The notes beneath the pieces are model-generated. The model searched no databases, was not told the origin of the DNA, and saw only the letters and a program-made list of their open reading frames with translations. Both the position numbers and the translations under genes were made by a program. A DNA stretch of 64,000 nucleotides, taken from the NCBI GenBank assembly GCA_945897725.1, contig CAMDFR010000008.1, positions 46,055 to 110,054 on the forward strand. The letters run 5' to 3'. How positions within the stretch are numbered: the first letter of the stretch is position 1; each line of letters begins with the position of its first letter. The stretch is from Chitinophaga pinensis (GTDB lineage Bacteria; Bacteroidota; Bacteroidia; Chitinophagales; CAMDFR01). Of the stretch, positions 51,780-60,815 are shown in pieces.

Positions 51780-54700
51780 CGCTATCTATGTTATTATTTG
51801 CAATGATATGCATGGGCAAGGTTACGAAAAAAGTAGTTCCCAAATTGGGCTCAGACTCAAACCAAATGTGTCCGTTAGCACCTTCTATGATTTGTTTACT
51901 AATAGCAAGTCCAAGACCAGATCCAGAATTTTTGGTGGTAAAATTTGGAACAAAAACACTTGCCTTGACATCATCTGGAATGCCGATTCCATTATCTTTT
52001 ACCACTATTTTAACCGTCTCTACTTCTTTGAGAATAGTAATATCAATGATACAAGGTTTATCAGCATGTCGGGCCTGGGTAGCATTTTTTATGATATTAT
52101 TAAAGACACTAATCATCTGGTTTTTGTCCGCAAAAATATAGAGTGGGGTATCGTGACCATTAAAACTAATTTTTATTTCTTCACTGTCATTAAACAAGTC
52201 GATGATAGATTTAATATAGTGTTCAATATTTATGACTTCATTATTAGCAGTAGGCATTTGAGCAAAACTTGAGAATGCAGTGGCAATTTCAGAAAGATTG
52301 TCTATTTGTTCAATCAAGGTATCAGACATACGCTGCGTGAGTTCTCGAGTATTAGGACTGTTTTCTAGCAAGGCCCTTTGTAAATACTGAATACTCAATT
52401 TCATGGGCGTTAATGGATTTTTAATTTCATGGGCAATCTGTTTGGCCATTTCTTGCCAAGCCCCTTCCCTCTCCGACTTCGCCAAGTTAGATGCGGCATC
52501 TTCGAGCTTTACAATCATTTTATTATACTCTTTAACAAGCAATCCAATTTCATCATCTCGTTTCCAGACAATGGTTTCATTACGCTTACCAAGAACCACT
52601 TTCCGAAGACGTTCGCCAATTTCTGCTAATGGCTTTGTTAAGGAATTGGCAATAAATAATCCTAGTAAACCTGTGATCAATAATAGTGGTACATACACAT
52701 TTACCAAAGCAATAATAAATCTAGAAATATTCTCCTTCAAGTATTGTGTCTGACCAAAAAAGGGAATATTAATGTAGCCAATCGTTTGTCCGTTCTCATT
52801 ATTGATTGGCAAGTAAGTAGAAATATAACTGAGCTTGCCTATGCTTTCCTTCTGAACAACCTGATTGGTTTTGTTATATAATAAGTCGTTAAATGCTACA
52901 GGATGAATTTTGTAAGACAGTAAACCCTTCTCAAAAATAGAGAGCTGAGATGTTACAATCATATTTCCCTCCTTATCATAAATATTAATATCTATCTGCT
53001 CATTATCTGCCAACGCCGGAATATCGTAAAGCAGTTTCTCCTTAATAATACTCACATCAGATACAGAATCTCCACTCCGGATATCATCTTGAATTTCATT
53101 TTGAATTTTCTTAGATCTTGAAGAAATAGTTTGCATATTATCTTCATTGTATTGATAAGTGAAATAAATCGTAGTGATAATGGCAACAGCAAAAAAAGAA
53201 AAAGCAAGTAGACTCATCAAGGTGTATGAGATACGATCATGAAAAGGGATGGTTAGCTTTTTAAATTTATTATCCTTTAGATTCACAAATATCCATCGAA
53301 TCAGATTTAGGAAATTCAATAAAATGATAAAAATCGTTGCCAAGCTGAAGAGATAGGAATAGGTAGTGACGTATTGAATGATGGTTCGCTTAGGAATAGA
53401 TAGAACAATACTTTTCAGTATAGTGGGTTTATAACTAAGTATAAAACTATTGCTATGCTCTTGCCAACAAAAGGAATCAACAGGCAAGGTAAATAATACA
53501 TCTTGTACCTTTTCAATTTGAATGCTTCCTTTTGATTTCAAAATCTTACCATTATTATACACCACATAATTTCCATTTTTTAGGTCATCTACTTTCTGTA
53601 AACCTTTTGAAAGAAGCAATTCGGGGTATACGTTGGTAATGTCTTTTGATCTTGGTCGCAGTATAATTACAAAATTCCCTGTTAATGAGGTATCGCTAAA
53701 CACAGGAATGATAGAACTATAATAATTTTGACTAGGATCCTGAATATATCTTAGATAGACATCAGAGGTTTCAAATCCATATTTTTTTATGATGTTGTCA
53801 TAATACTGAATGCCAATGGTATCATTTTCTATGGCCGAAATTCCATGCTTATCAAAAGAGTGAATTTCGATATCAAACTTATTTAAATATCCTTTGAAAT
53901 AAAGTAGTTTGATTCTATCTACAAGGGTTTTATGATTCACACTATGGCTAAGGAAAGTAGATTTAACATAGTTGTCGTCAGTAATTCTACAATGTATATC
54001 GGTAAATGAGAATTCCGCTACATAATCTCTATCATCAGAAAGTTTAAGCGAAATGATTTCTGCATTGAGCTTTGCTTTTTGTGTTAGAAGACTATTGAGG
54101 TAAAAAACAGAAAGCAAGGAAAAGAAGGCAATACTGATGACGGTAGAAAAGGTTTTAGGAAATATAGATGTGGTTCTGTTGTTATACCATAGAATGCAAA
54201 TCCAGCAAAAAGTCCATAGGGCTGGAATATAATAATTCAATGAAAAATGACCTAATTTATTAGAAACAATAAACACAATAAAGCTTAAAAAATTCATCAA
54301 GAAGAAATGCGTAGAATGTTGATGAAACATCTGAATCGAAAATTGAAAGACCTTCACAGAAATAAAATAATAAATCAACAAGAGCAAGAAGATAAGAAAG
54401 AAGCCAAGGAAACTGATATAATCCAAGGAGAAGAGATTATTTAACTCAAATGAAATAACAGAATCAATAACAAGGCTTTGTATGGTTGTAAAAATGGGAA
54501 TTTGCAGAAAGTATATAAAAATATACGAAGTACTAATCAATAATAGATAGGCAGGTTTAGATGATTTTAAATCCATCATTTTAACATGACGAACAAGATA
54601 AAAAACAAATAGTAACAAGCTTGACAGGTTTAAGGCCATGATTCCAAGTGAAGGAAAAATATAAGAAGAAGCAAAATATTTTGGATCAAATGGAGCTGAT

Positions 54701-55485
54701 GACTGAAGATAGGGCAATACACTACATGAGCTGAAAAGAAGTCTAAGGCAAACCAGAAAAGTACCCAGTAAAACCACTGAACCGACGATAGAATACTTTT
54801 TTCTAACAAAGACAGCGATGGTGTAAAAGATGTAAAAAATAAAGAGATAAATCAGGCAATCGATCAAAACAAAAAATAAATTTTGAGGAATCACTAAGGT
54901 ATCAGAGGTATGAAGTAATGAAAATAGAAATTCTCCATTCCCACCGTGTAAACTTCTTCTATCTAGAGTATTTTTATCAGATACTGCCAGGTCATTAGAA
55001 ATATTCTTTGCCGCAAAGTGATTGGTCAGGTATGCATTTCTAATGTCATAGATATATTTGATAGGTATGACGAAAAGCACAAAATTTTCTTTCGTCTTAG
55101 AGACTTTGTAAACATCTGCCCAATAATTTTTTAATCGAACCAGATTACTTCCTTCCTTTAAATTATTGGTATTGGTTGGTAATGCCAAGTTATTATTTGA
55201 CCAATAAGTAAGTTCATTCTTTTGAAATACAAGGGTGGTAAAGTCATTTTCTTTTCTAAAGTTGATGAGTGTAATTTCGTTGCTATCGAAATCGGCTCTA
55301 TATAAAGATTCAGAAATTGTTTGTACAGCCTTGGCTTCGGTATTTAGTATGTAGCGTTGAACTTTGGAGATATCCTCATTGGTTGAGTTACTTATTTCAT
55401 TTTGATAACTAACATGCGTTACTATTAGCGATGCAATGATGAGTAGACTGAGGACAAATACTTTTTGAACCGAAGAATGCATCAT
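51766..55485 (-). CDS. Large NtrY-like sensor histidine kinase
   Basis: A 1239-aa membrane histidine kinase. The N-terminal 200 residues look periplasmic after a helix at about 9-27. A block of about eight helices spans roughly 200-470, then a long extracytoplasmic part, more helices near 740 and 800, a second periplasmic region, and HAMP near 950-1000 (LTKPLAEIGERLRKV). The HisKA domain has His1019 in HEIKNPLTP; the HATPase has NNIIKNATQA, DNGIGI and GSGLGLAI. No response regulator gene is adjacent, so the partner is elsewhere. Its ATG overlaps the mazG stop (ATGA). Confidence 0.93.
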   Translation of the reverse strand: MMHSSVQKVFVLSLLIIASLIVTHVSYQNEISNSTNEDISKVQRYILNTEAKAVQTISESLYRADFDSNEITLINFRKENDFTTLVFQKNELTYWSNNNLALPTNTNNLKEGSNLVRLKNYWADVYKVSKTKENFVLFVIPIKYIYDIRNAYLTNHFAAKNISNDLAVSDKNTLDRRSLHGGNGEFLFSLLHTSDTLVIPQNLFFVLIDCLIYLFIFYIFYTIAVFVRKKYSIVGSVVLLGTFLVCLRLLFSSCSVLPYLQSSAPFDPKYFASSYIFPSLGIMALNLSSLLLFVFYLVRHVKMMDLKSSKPAYLLLISTSYIFIYFLQIPIFTTIQSLVIDSVISFELNNLFSLDYISFLGFFLIFLLLLIYYFISVKVFQFSIQMFHQHSTHFFLMNFLSFIVFIVSNKLGHFSLNYYIPALWTFCWICILWYNNRTTSIFPKTFSTVISIAFFSLLSVFYLNSLLTQKAKLNAEIISLKLSDDRDYVAEFSFTDIHCRITDDNYVKSTFLSHSVNHKTLVDRIKLLYFKGYLNKFDIEIHSFDKHGISAIENDTIGIQYYDNIIKKYGFETSDVYLRYIQDPSQNYYSSIIPVFSDTSLTGNFVIILRPRSKDITNVYPELLLSKGLQKVDDLKNGNYVVYNNGKILKSKGSIQIEKVQDVLFTLPVDSFCWQEHSNSFILSYKPTILKSIVLSIPKRTIIQYVTTYSYLFSLATIFIILLNFLNLIRWIFVNLKDNKFKKLTIPFHDRISYTLMSLLAFSFFAVAIITTIYFTYQYNEDNMQTISSRSKKIQNEIQDDIRSGDSVSDVSIIKEKLLYDIPALADNEQIDINIYDKEGNMIVTSQLSIFEKGLLSYKIHPVAFNDLLYNKTNQVVQKESIGKLSYISTYLPINNENGQTIGYINIPFFGQTQYLKENISRFIIALVNVYVPLLLITGLLGLFIANSLTKPLAEIGERLRKVVLGKRNETIVWKRDDEIGLLVKEYNKMIVKLEDAASNLAKSEREGAWQEMAKQIAHEIKNPLTPMKLSIQYLQRALLENSPNTRELTQRMSDTLIEQIDNLSEIATAFSSFAQMPTANNEVINIEHYIKSIIDLFNDSEEIKISFNGHDTPLYIFADKNQMISVFNNIIKNATQARHADKPCIIDITILKEVETVKIVVKDNGIGIPDDVKASVFVPNFTTKNSGSGLGLAISKQIIEGANGHIWFESEPNLGTTFFVTLPMHIIANNNIDSDETN

Positions 55486-56258
55486 TTAGATAGTAATTTA
55501 GCTTCATTCCAATATTTATCCATCACTTCCAAACTCATTTCTTCCAAAGGTAGATTAAGTTCCTTGGCTTTTTCTTCAATGTATTGAAAGCGAAAAATAA
55601 ATTTTCGATTGCATTTTTCTAGTGCGGTATCAGGATCAATTTTTAAAAACCTAGAATAATTGATTAAGGAAAACATCAGATCGCCAAATTCTTCCTCTAC
55701 CTGCAAGATGTCTTTATTGTCAGTAGCTACTTTTAACTCATCCAACTCCTCTTCTACTTTGTTCCAAACATCTTGAATGTTTTCCCATTCAAAGCCAACT
55801 TGTTTGGCTTTCTCCTGTATCCTGTATGCTTTAGTGATAGAAGGTAAACTTTGTGGAACGCCACCCAGAATGGAGCTTCGACCTTCCTTAAGTTTTAACT
55901 TTTCCCAATTCTTTTTTACTGCTTCTTCGGTATCTGCGATGGTATCGCCATAGATGTGCGGGTGTCGACTTATCAATTTATCACAAATGGAATTGAGGAC
56001 AGATTCGATATCAAAGTCATTGGTCTCTGAACCAATTTTGGCATAAAAAACAATATGCAACAAAATATCTCCAAGCTCTTCTTTTATCTCTTTGCTATTC
56101 TTACTCAATATAGCATCACTCAATTCATATACTTCTTCAATAGTCAATTGTCGAAGACTATCATTCGTTTGTTTCATATCCCAAGGACACTTTTCTCTTA
56201 AGTCATCCATGATCTGTAGCAATCTCTCAAATGCTATCAATCTACTATCATCCTTCAT
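55482..56258 (-). CDS. mazG: Nucleoside triphosphate pyrophosphohydrolase
   Basis: A 258-aa MazG with two all-helical NTP-pyrophosphohydrolase domains, cleaning up noncanonical NTPs and, in E. coli, antagonising the stringent response. Motifs include LREKCPWDMKQTNDSLR, EEVYELSDAILS with EELGDILLHIVFYAKI (first site), and EEFGDLMFSLINYSRFL (second site). Length matches E. coli MazG (263 aa). It is followed, with a 4-bp overlap, by the histidine kinase gene, and preceded by a terminator. Confidence 0.95.
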   Translation of the reverse strand: MKDDSRLIAFERLLQIMDDLREKCPWDMKQTNDSLRQLTIEEVYELSDAILSKNSKEIKEELGDILLHIVFYAKIGSETNDFDIESVLNSICDKLISRHPHIYGDTIADTEEAVKKNWEKLKLKEGRSSILGGVPQSLPSITKAYRIQEKAKQVGFEWENIQDVWNKVEEELDELKVATDNKDILQVEEEFGDLMFSLINYSRFLKIDPDTALEKCNRKFIFRFQYIEEKAKELNLPLEEMSLEVMDKYWNEAKLLSK

Positions 56259-56290
56259 TAGCTCAATTTATAGAGATAAAGCTACACAAA

Positions 56291-56326
56291 AAAATAAAAC
56301 CTCCCAATGGTGGGAGGTTTTATTTT
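56291..56326 (-). terminator. Perfect terminator behind the histone-like gene
   Basis: A 16-bp perfect stem AAAATAAAACCTCCCA/TGGGAGGTTTTATTTT with a 4-nt loop, followed on the minus strand by a T-run. It separates the histone-like gene from mazG. Confidence 0.85.
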
Positions 56327-56342
56327 GTAAAATAAGATAAAC

Positions 56343-56456
56343 TTATTTTTTTGCTGGAGCTGCTTTTTTAGCTGCTGCTTTTTTAGGAGCCGCTTTTTTC
56401 GCTGCTGCTTTTTTAGGAGCTGCTTTTTTCGTTGCTGCTTTTTTTGTTGTTGCCAT
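56343..56456 (-). CDS. Histone H1-like Lys/Ala-rich protein
   Basis: A 37-aa protein: after MATT it consists almost only of KKAA(A/P) repeats (about six units), ending APAKK. Short basic Lys/Ala/Pro proteins like this resemble the tails of histone H1 and bacterial histone-like proteins and should bind DNA or RNA non-specifically. It is small enough to be missed by length cut-offs. It is backed by a candidate promoter (TTTG at 56520-56523, 21-bp spacer, TAAATTTA) and a perfect terminator, so it is a complete single-gene unit. Confidence 0.8.
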   Translation of the reverse strand: MATTKKAATKKAAPKKAAAKKAAPKKAAAKKAAPAKK

Positions 56457-57040
56457 TTTTTTAAATGTTTTTTAGTTAAAAATGATAATGTAAATTTAAG
56501 AACTTAATATGGTAAAAAACAAATTGTTGTAAATTATTTTACATGAACCAACATCTTCTTTTGTGGATAATGCATGCTTATTCTTACTCTTCTTCTTTAT
56601 TATATTATATAGCAACAGTCCTCTAAGCATTGTTTTTACTATACTTTCAGACAATGTATACAAAACAAAACACACTGTATACTATTTGGTAACCAACAAA
56701 ATAATACTGTTGATAATTGACAAATATTTTTTTGTTTTAAAAAGTGTTCTAGACAAAAAAAGAAGGACATTAGATTTTTTACGACCACTATCACAATAAA
56801 TATTTACATATTTTTTTTAAAACAGAAAGCAACAATTAGAAAATCATATTTACTGAAACCCATATAAACAAATGATTTCAACGGATATGAAAAAAAATGT
56901 TGAATAAAGATAAATCTCATAGAAATTAATTTTACTGCTCCTTTGTAGAAAAAAATAAAACAAGAGAAGTATCGAATAATTTTTTTTTAATTCCGAGCTC
57001 TTTGAATAATATGTAAATTTGTGGAACAAAAAAATATTCT
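56457..57040. other. 584-bp AT-rich gene-free stretch
   Basis: Between the divergent histone-like and C1 peptidase genes. It is extremely AT-rich with many homopolymer runs. A 78-codon ORF (56563-56799) has unconvincing composition. A -7 box for the peptidase is at its right end and a promoter-like pair for the histone-like gene near its left. No RNA structure was found. Confidence 0.5.
57014..57021 (+). promoter_or_regulatory. -7 box of the C1 peptidase gene
   Basis: TAAATTTG matches TAnnTTTG, 19 bp before the ATG at 57041. Confidence 0.5.
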
Positions 57041-58198
57041 ATGAAAAGATATATTCTACTTCTTGTATGCTGTTTCTTCTTTGAGATAATCATGTGTCAA
57101 ACCAAATTCACTAAAAAAGAAAATGGTTTTCCAATGACTATGCTTACGGAACTAAAATGCTCATCCGTAAAAGATCAATATCAAAGTGGCACCTGTTGGA
57201 GTTTTTCTACTGCCTCCTTTTTCGAATCTGAAATTCTTAGGATAAATAAAAAGAATATTGATTTATCAGAGATGTTTGTCGTTCGCAAAATCTATGAGCT
57301 AAAAGCAACAAACTATATTCGAATGTTAGGCAAAACAAATTTTAGTGCTGGTGGTGAAGCGTCAGATGTATTGAAATCTATTAGAGAATTTGGGTTGGTA
57401 CCTCAATCTGCTTATACAGGAAATATGGAAGTAGATATGAAACCACGACATAATGAAATGGATAATGTTTTAACCGCAATGGTCAATGCAGCTATAAAAT
57501 TATCGAATGGCAAATTATCAGTAGACTTTAAAAAAGCATATAATAATGTCTTGGATGCATACTTGGGTATTTGCCCAGATAGCTTCAACTATGAAGGAAA
57601 AAACTATACTCCAAAATCTTTTTCAGAATCTACTGGTCTCATTCCTTCTGATTATGTCGCCATCACTTCCTTCACGCATCATCCATTCTATCAAAAATTT
57701 ATTTTAGAAGTACCAGATAATTGGAGTAATGAAATGTATTATAATGTACCGCTCAATGAAATGGAACAAATCGTAGATAATGCTTTGGAAAAAGGATATA
57801 GTGTATCATGGAGCAGTGATGTGAGCGAAAAAGGATTTTCATTTAAAGATGGTCTTGCCATTATTCCTGAGAAAGATATTGATAAAATGAAGAAGGAAGA
57901 GAAAGACACCTTGTTTTCGCAACCGGTAATTCAAAAATTGATCGATCAAGAAACAAGACAAATAGCATTCGATAATTTAAGCACCCAAGATGATCATGCC
58001 ATGCATATTGTTGGTAGCGCCAAAGATCCTTTAGGTCAAAAATATTATGTCGTTAAAAATTCATGGGGCGAAGAAAGAAATGATTTAGGAGGGTATTTTT
58101 TCGTTTCAGCTTCATACTTCAGATATAAAACCACCAGTATTTTATTACACAAAAATGCTATCAGCAAATCTATTGCAGAAAAATTAGCCATTAAATAA
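57041..58198 (+). CDS. C1 family cysteine peptidase (aminopeptidase C-like)
   Basis: A 385-aa papain-fold peptidase of the bleomycin hydrolase group. Signal peptide LLLVCCFFFEIIMCQ, so it is exported, unlike cytoplasmic PepC. The active site is complete: Gln46 and Cys52 in KDQYQSGTCWSFSTASFFES, His319 in DDHAMHIVG, Asn340 in VKNSWGEE. It probably trims peptides in the periplasm. It is followed 16 bp on by the DUF1573 gene. Confidence 0.93.
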   Translation: MKRYILLLVCCFFFEIIMCQTKFTKKENGFPMTMLTELKCSSVKDQYQSGTCWSFSTASFFESEILRINKKNIDLSEMFVVRKIYELKATNYIRMLGKTNFSAGGEASDVLKSIREFGLVPQSAYTGNMEVDMKPRHNEMDNVLTAMVNAAIKLSNGKLSVDFKKAYNNVLDAYLGICPDSFNYEGKNYTPKSFSESTGLIPSDYVAITSFTHHPFYQKFILEVPDNWSNEMYYNVPLNEMEQIVDNALEKGYSVSWSSDVSEKGFSFKDGLAIIPEKDIDKMKKEEKDTLFSQPVIQKLIDQETRQIAFDNLSTQDDHAMHIVGSAKDPLGQKYYVVKNSWGEERNDLGGYFFVSASYFRYKTTSILLHKNAISKSIAEKLAIK

Positions 58199-58214
58199 TA
58201 TTTATACTCAACAA

Positions 58215-58751
58215 ATGAAACAATCTAATATAAAAGACTTCATCATTATTGGACTTGCCACCCTCATCGGTTTTGTGGCTGGAGCAGGACTCACTTATAA
58301 CTATTTTAAAAACAAAATGAAGGAAAACCAGGGCTATCATTTTAACGCCACTCCCCAAGATCCTTCCACTGCTGGCTCTGCCTTTGAGCAGAATGTGACT
58401 GATCCATCACAACAGCCAGATTTTAATGCAAAAACGACAAGCATACTTTTTACAGAAAATTCTTTTGACTTTGGAAAAATAAATGAAGGGGATGTTGTGA
58501 ATACATTCTTTGAGTTTACAAATAATGGTGCGCAAGATTTAGTCATCAAAAATTGTACGGGCTCTTGCGGTTGTACCGTGGCAGATTGGCCAAAAGAACC
58601 AATCAAACCTGGCATGAAAGGCAAAATAAAAGTGCAGTTTAGTTCTGCAGGTAAAAGATACAAACAGAAAAAAACGGTAACAGTTGTAGCAAATACAGAC
58701 CCTTCTAATCAACTCCTATATATATACGCAGACATAACACCAGCAAAATAG
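58215..58751 (+). CDS. DUF1573 membrane-anchored protein
   Basis: A 178-aa protein with one N-terminal membrane helix (about 11-30) and a C-terminal DUF1573 (ASH/MSP-like beta sandwich) domain: SFDFGKINEGDVVNTFFEFT, the cysteine motif GSCGCT, and GMKGKIKVQFSS. The family is secreted and widespread in Bacteroidota with unknown function. ruvX starts 1 bp behind the stop, and the C1 peptidase precedes by 16 bp, so all are probably one unit. Confidence 0.9.
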   Translation: MKQSNIKDFIIIGLATLIGFVAGAGLTYNYFKNKMKENQGYHFNATPQDPSTAGSAFEQNVTDPSQQPDFNAKTTSILFTENSFDFGKINEGDVVNTFFEFTNNGAQDLVIKNCTGSCGCTVADWPKEPIKPGMKGKIKVQFSSAGKRYKQKKTVTVVANTDPSNQLLYIYADITPAK

Positions 58752-58752
58752 G

Positions 58753-59163
58753 ATGGGAAGACTTATGGCAATTGACTTTGGTATGAAAAGGTGTGGTATC
58801 GCTGTAAGTGATCCACTTAAAATTATTGCTACTCCATTAAAAACAGTTGCAACAAAGGAAATTCATTTATTTTTGCAAGCGTATTTAAAGGTAGAAGAAA
58901 TCGATCATATCATTGTTGGCGAACCACTTCATCTAGACGGTAAACCAGCCTTGATCCACCCAAATGTTTTGCTCTTTGTTAAATATGTAAAAGATACATT
59001 TGGAAAATCCGTCAGTCTCTTAGATGAAAGATATACATCTAAGATGGCCACACAAACAATGATTGATGGCGGAATGAAAAAGAAAGATAGAAAGATAAAA
59101 GAGAATACAGATTTGATTAGTGCTGTTTTAATTTTGCAATCATACATGAATAAAACAACCTAG
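58753..59163 (+). CDS. ruvX: Putative pre-16S rRNA nuclease / RuvX (YqgF)
   Basis: A 136-aa RNase H-fold protein. Motifs: AIDFGMKRCGIAVSD (first Asp), IIVGEPLHLDG and LLDERYTSKMA (second acidic pair). E. coli YqgF matures the 5' end of 16S rRNA; resolvase activity is also reported for relatives. Length is normal. It is coupled to the DUF1573 gene, with def 44 bp downstream. Confidence 0.93.
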   Translation: MGRLMAIDFGMKRCGIAVSDPLKIIATPLKTVATKEIHLFLQAYLKVEEIDHIIVGEPLHLDGKPALIHPNVLLFVKYVKDTFGKSVSLLDERYTSKMATQTMIDGGMKKKDRKIKENTDLISAVLILQSYMNKTT

Positions 59164-59207
59164 CGATTCGAATACTAACAGTAAAATAGACTTAAAAAAC
59201 ATATAAG

Positions 59208-59765
59208 ATGATATTACCAGTTGTAGCTTATGGCGACATCGTATTAAAAAAAGTTTCTGAAGACATAGATGCCAAATATCCTGACTTAAAGGTCTTGATA
59301 AAAAATATGTGGGATACGATGTATCAAGCAAGTGGCGTTGGATTGGCCGCTCCTCAAATCGGGAAAGACATTCGTCTATTTATTGTAGACAGTAAAGCCA
59401 TGTTTGAAGAAGAAGAAGAACACAAGGGTATCAAACAGGTTTTTATCAATCCACAAATAGTGGAAGAGTGGGGCAAAGAATGGGCCTACGAAGAAGGCTG
59501 TTTAAGCATTCCTGGTGTGCGCGAAGACGTGCTAAGACCTTCAAATATAAGAATAGAATACCTTGATGAGCATTTTAAAAAACACGTTGTAGAATATGAC
59601 GATCTCAACGCTAGAGTGATTCAACATGAATTTGATCATCTCGAAGGTATTCTATTCACCGATCACTTGAAACCCTTGAAAAGAAAATTATTGGCGAAAC
59701 AGTTGAGCAATATTTCCAAAGGAATAACCAATGCAAAATACAAAATGAGATTTCCTACGAAATAG
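59208..59765 (+). CDS. def: Peptide deformylase
   Basis: A 185-aa metallo-hydrolase that removes N-formyl from nascent proteins. Three motifs: GVGLAAPQ (43-50), EGCLS with Cys98, and QHEFDHLEG with metal His140, Glu141, His144. It is placed after ruvX. Convergent with the GT9 gene (14 bp between stops). Confidence 0.97.
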   Translation: MILPVVAYGDIVLKKVSEDIDAKYPDLKVLIKNMWDTMYQASGVGLAAPQIGKDIRLFIVDSKAMFEEEEEHKGIKQVFINPQIVEEWGKEWAYEEGCLSIPGVREDVLRPSNIRIEYLDEHFKKHVVEYDDLNARVIQHEFDHLEGILFTDHLKPLKRKLLAKQLSNISKGITNAKYKMRFPTK

Positions 59766-59779
59766 TGAATGGCGCTTCT

Positions 59780-60763
59780 TTATGAAGCATCGATAATGCG
59801 ATGCACACTTTCTACGACCTTTGCCATATCAATTTTCTCCATACAATTAAAATGACCTTTGGGACATTGTTCAAAGCCAATTTTAGAACAGGGTCTGCAT
59901 TTTAACGCCTTGTTCTCTATGATGATTTGCTTTGATCTAGTATTGGCTGGCAGATATGGATACATCCCAAAGGCGGGAATGGTATTGCCCCAAATAGAAA
60001 TGATATTCGCATTAAATGCCGCTGCGATATGCATTAAACCGGTATCATGTGTAATGACTAGCTCCGCTTGTTTCAAGACAGATGCCGATTGATTCAATGA
60101 AAGCTTTCCGCAAAGATTGAGCATCTTGGACTTGCATAGCTCCATAATCGCTATCGCATTTTGTATATCCTCTTTACCACCCAAAAGCACTATCGGTTGT
60201 TGAAGACGATCGCAGATAGTAGCTATTTTATGATTAGGTAAACGCTTGGTGGCAAACTTCGCTCCTATTACAATGGCTACAAATTTTGATGGCAAGCTAG
60301 CTGCATCCACTTCGTCAGCCGAAGCAATAAAATAATCTAAGCCCATACCATCATTTTTTACTTGAAGACTAGAAACAGTTGCCATGTATCTATCTACAAT
60401 ATGAATATCAGGCATTCTATTCATTCTTAAATGAACGAGAAGAAATTTCTCTATATTCAGCTTATGAAAAGAATGGGCAGGAACACCTAAGCGAAACTTT
60501 ATGATACTCGTCCTCAAATTATGATGCAAGTCTATAACCAAATCAAAATTCTCCTTCTTTAATGTATCTATTAAGATGGAAAGATTAGATTCCAAGACAT
60601 GTACAACATCAATATAGGGATTGTTTATTAATATACTTTGAAAAGATTTCTTAGTAGCATAATGCAACTCACAGTTTGGCAATTGTGTTTTCAAACATCT
60701 AACTACTGGTGTTGTCAGAATAATATCTCCAATGGAGCTAAATCTTAAAATAAGGATTTTCAA
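59780..60763 (-). CDS. Glycosyltransferase family 9 (heptosyltransferase-like)
   Basis: A 327-aa GT-B fold enzyme: N-terminal FSSIGDIILTTPVVRCLK, and nucleotide-sugar part ITHDTGLMHIAAAFNANIIS with IWGNTIPAFG. The C-terminus has four cysteines (CRPCSKIG, QCPKGHFNC). GT9 enzymes add heptose or other sugars to the lipopolysaccharide core. A -7 box TAATTTTG lies 18 bp upstream (60782-60789, minus strand). A membrane GT gene is upstream on the same strand, 52 bp away. Confidence 0.92.
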   Translation of the reverse strand: MKILILRFSSIGDIILTTPVVRCLKTQLPNCELHYATKKSFQSILINNPYIDVVHVLESNLSILIDTLKKENFDLVIDLHHNLRTSIIKFRLGVPAHSFHKLNIEKFLLVHLRMNRMPDIHIVDRYMATVSSLQVKNDGMGLDYFIASADEVDAASLPSKFVAIVIGAKFATKRLPNHKIATICDRLQQPIVLLGGKEDIQNAIAIMELCKSKMLNLCGKLSLNQSASVLKQAELVITHDTGLMHIAAAFNANIISIWGNTIPAFGMYPYLPANTRSKQIIIENKALKCRPCSKIGFEQCPKGHFNCMEKIDMAKVVESVHRIIDAS

Positions 60764-60815
60764 AATACACTTTAATAGATTTCAAAATTAATTCAATTCA
60801 ATCCTTTCTGTTTTT

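Noticed and set aside
56563..56799. 78-codon plus-strand ORF in the AT-rich gap
   Set aside because: Poor composition (long hydrophobic and low-complexity runs), no ribosome site, no homology sensed. Probably chance in AT-rich DNA.
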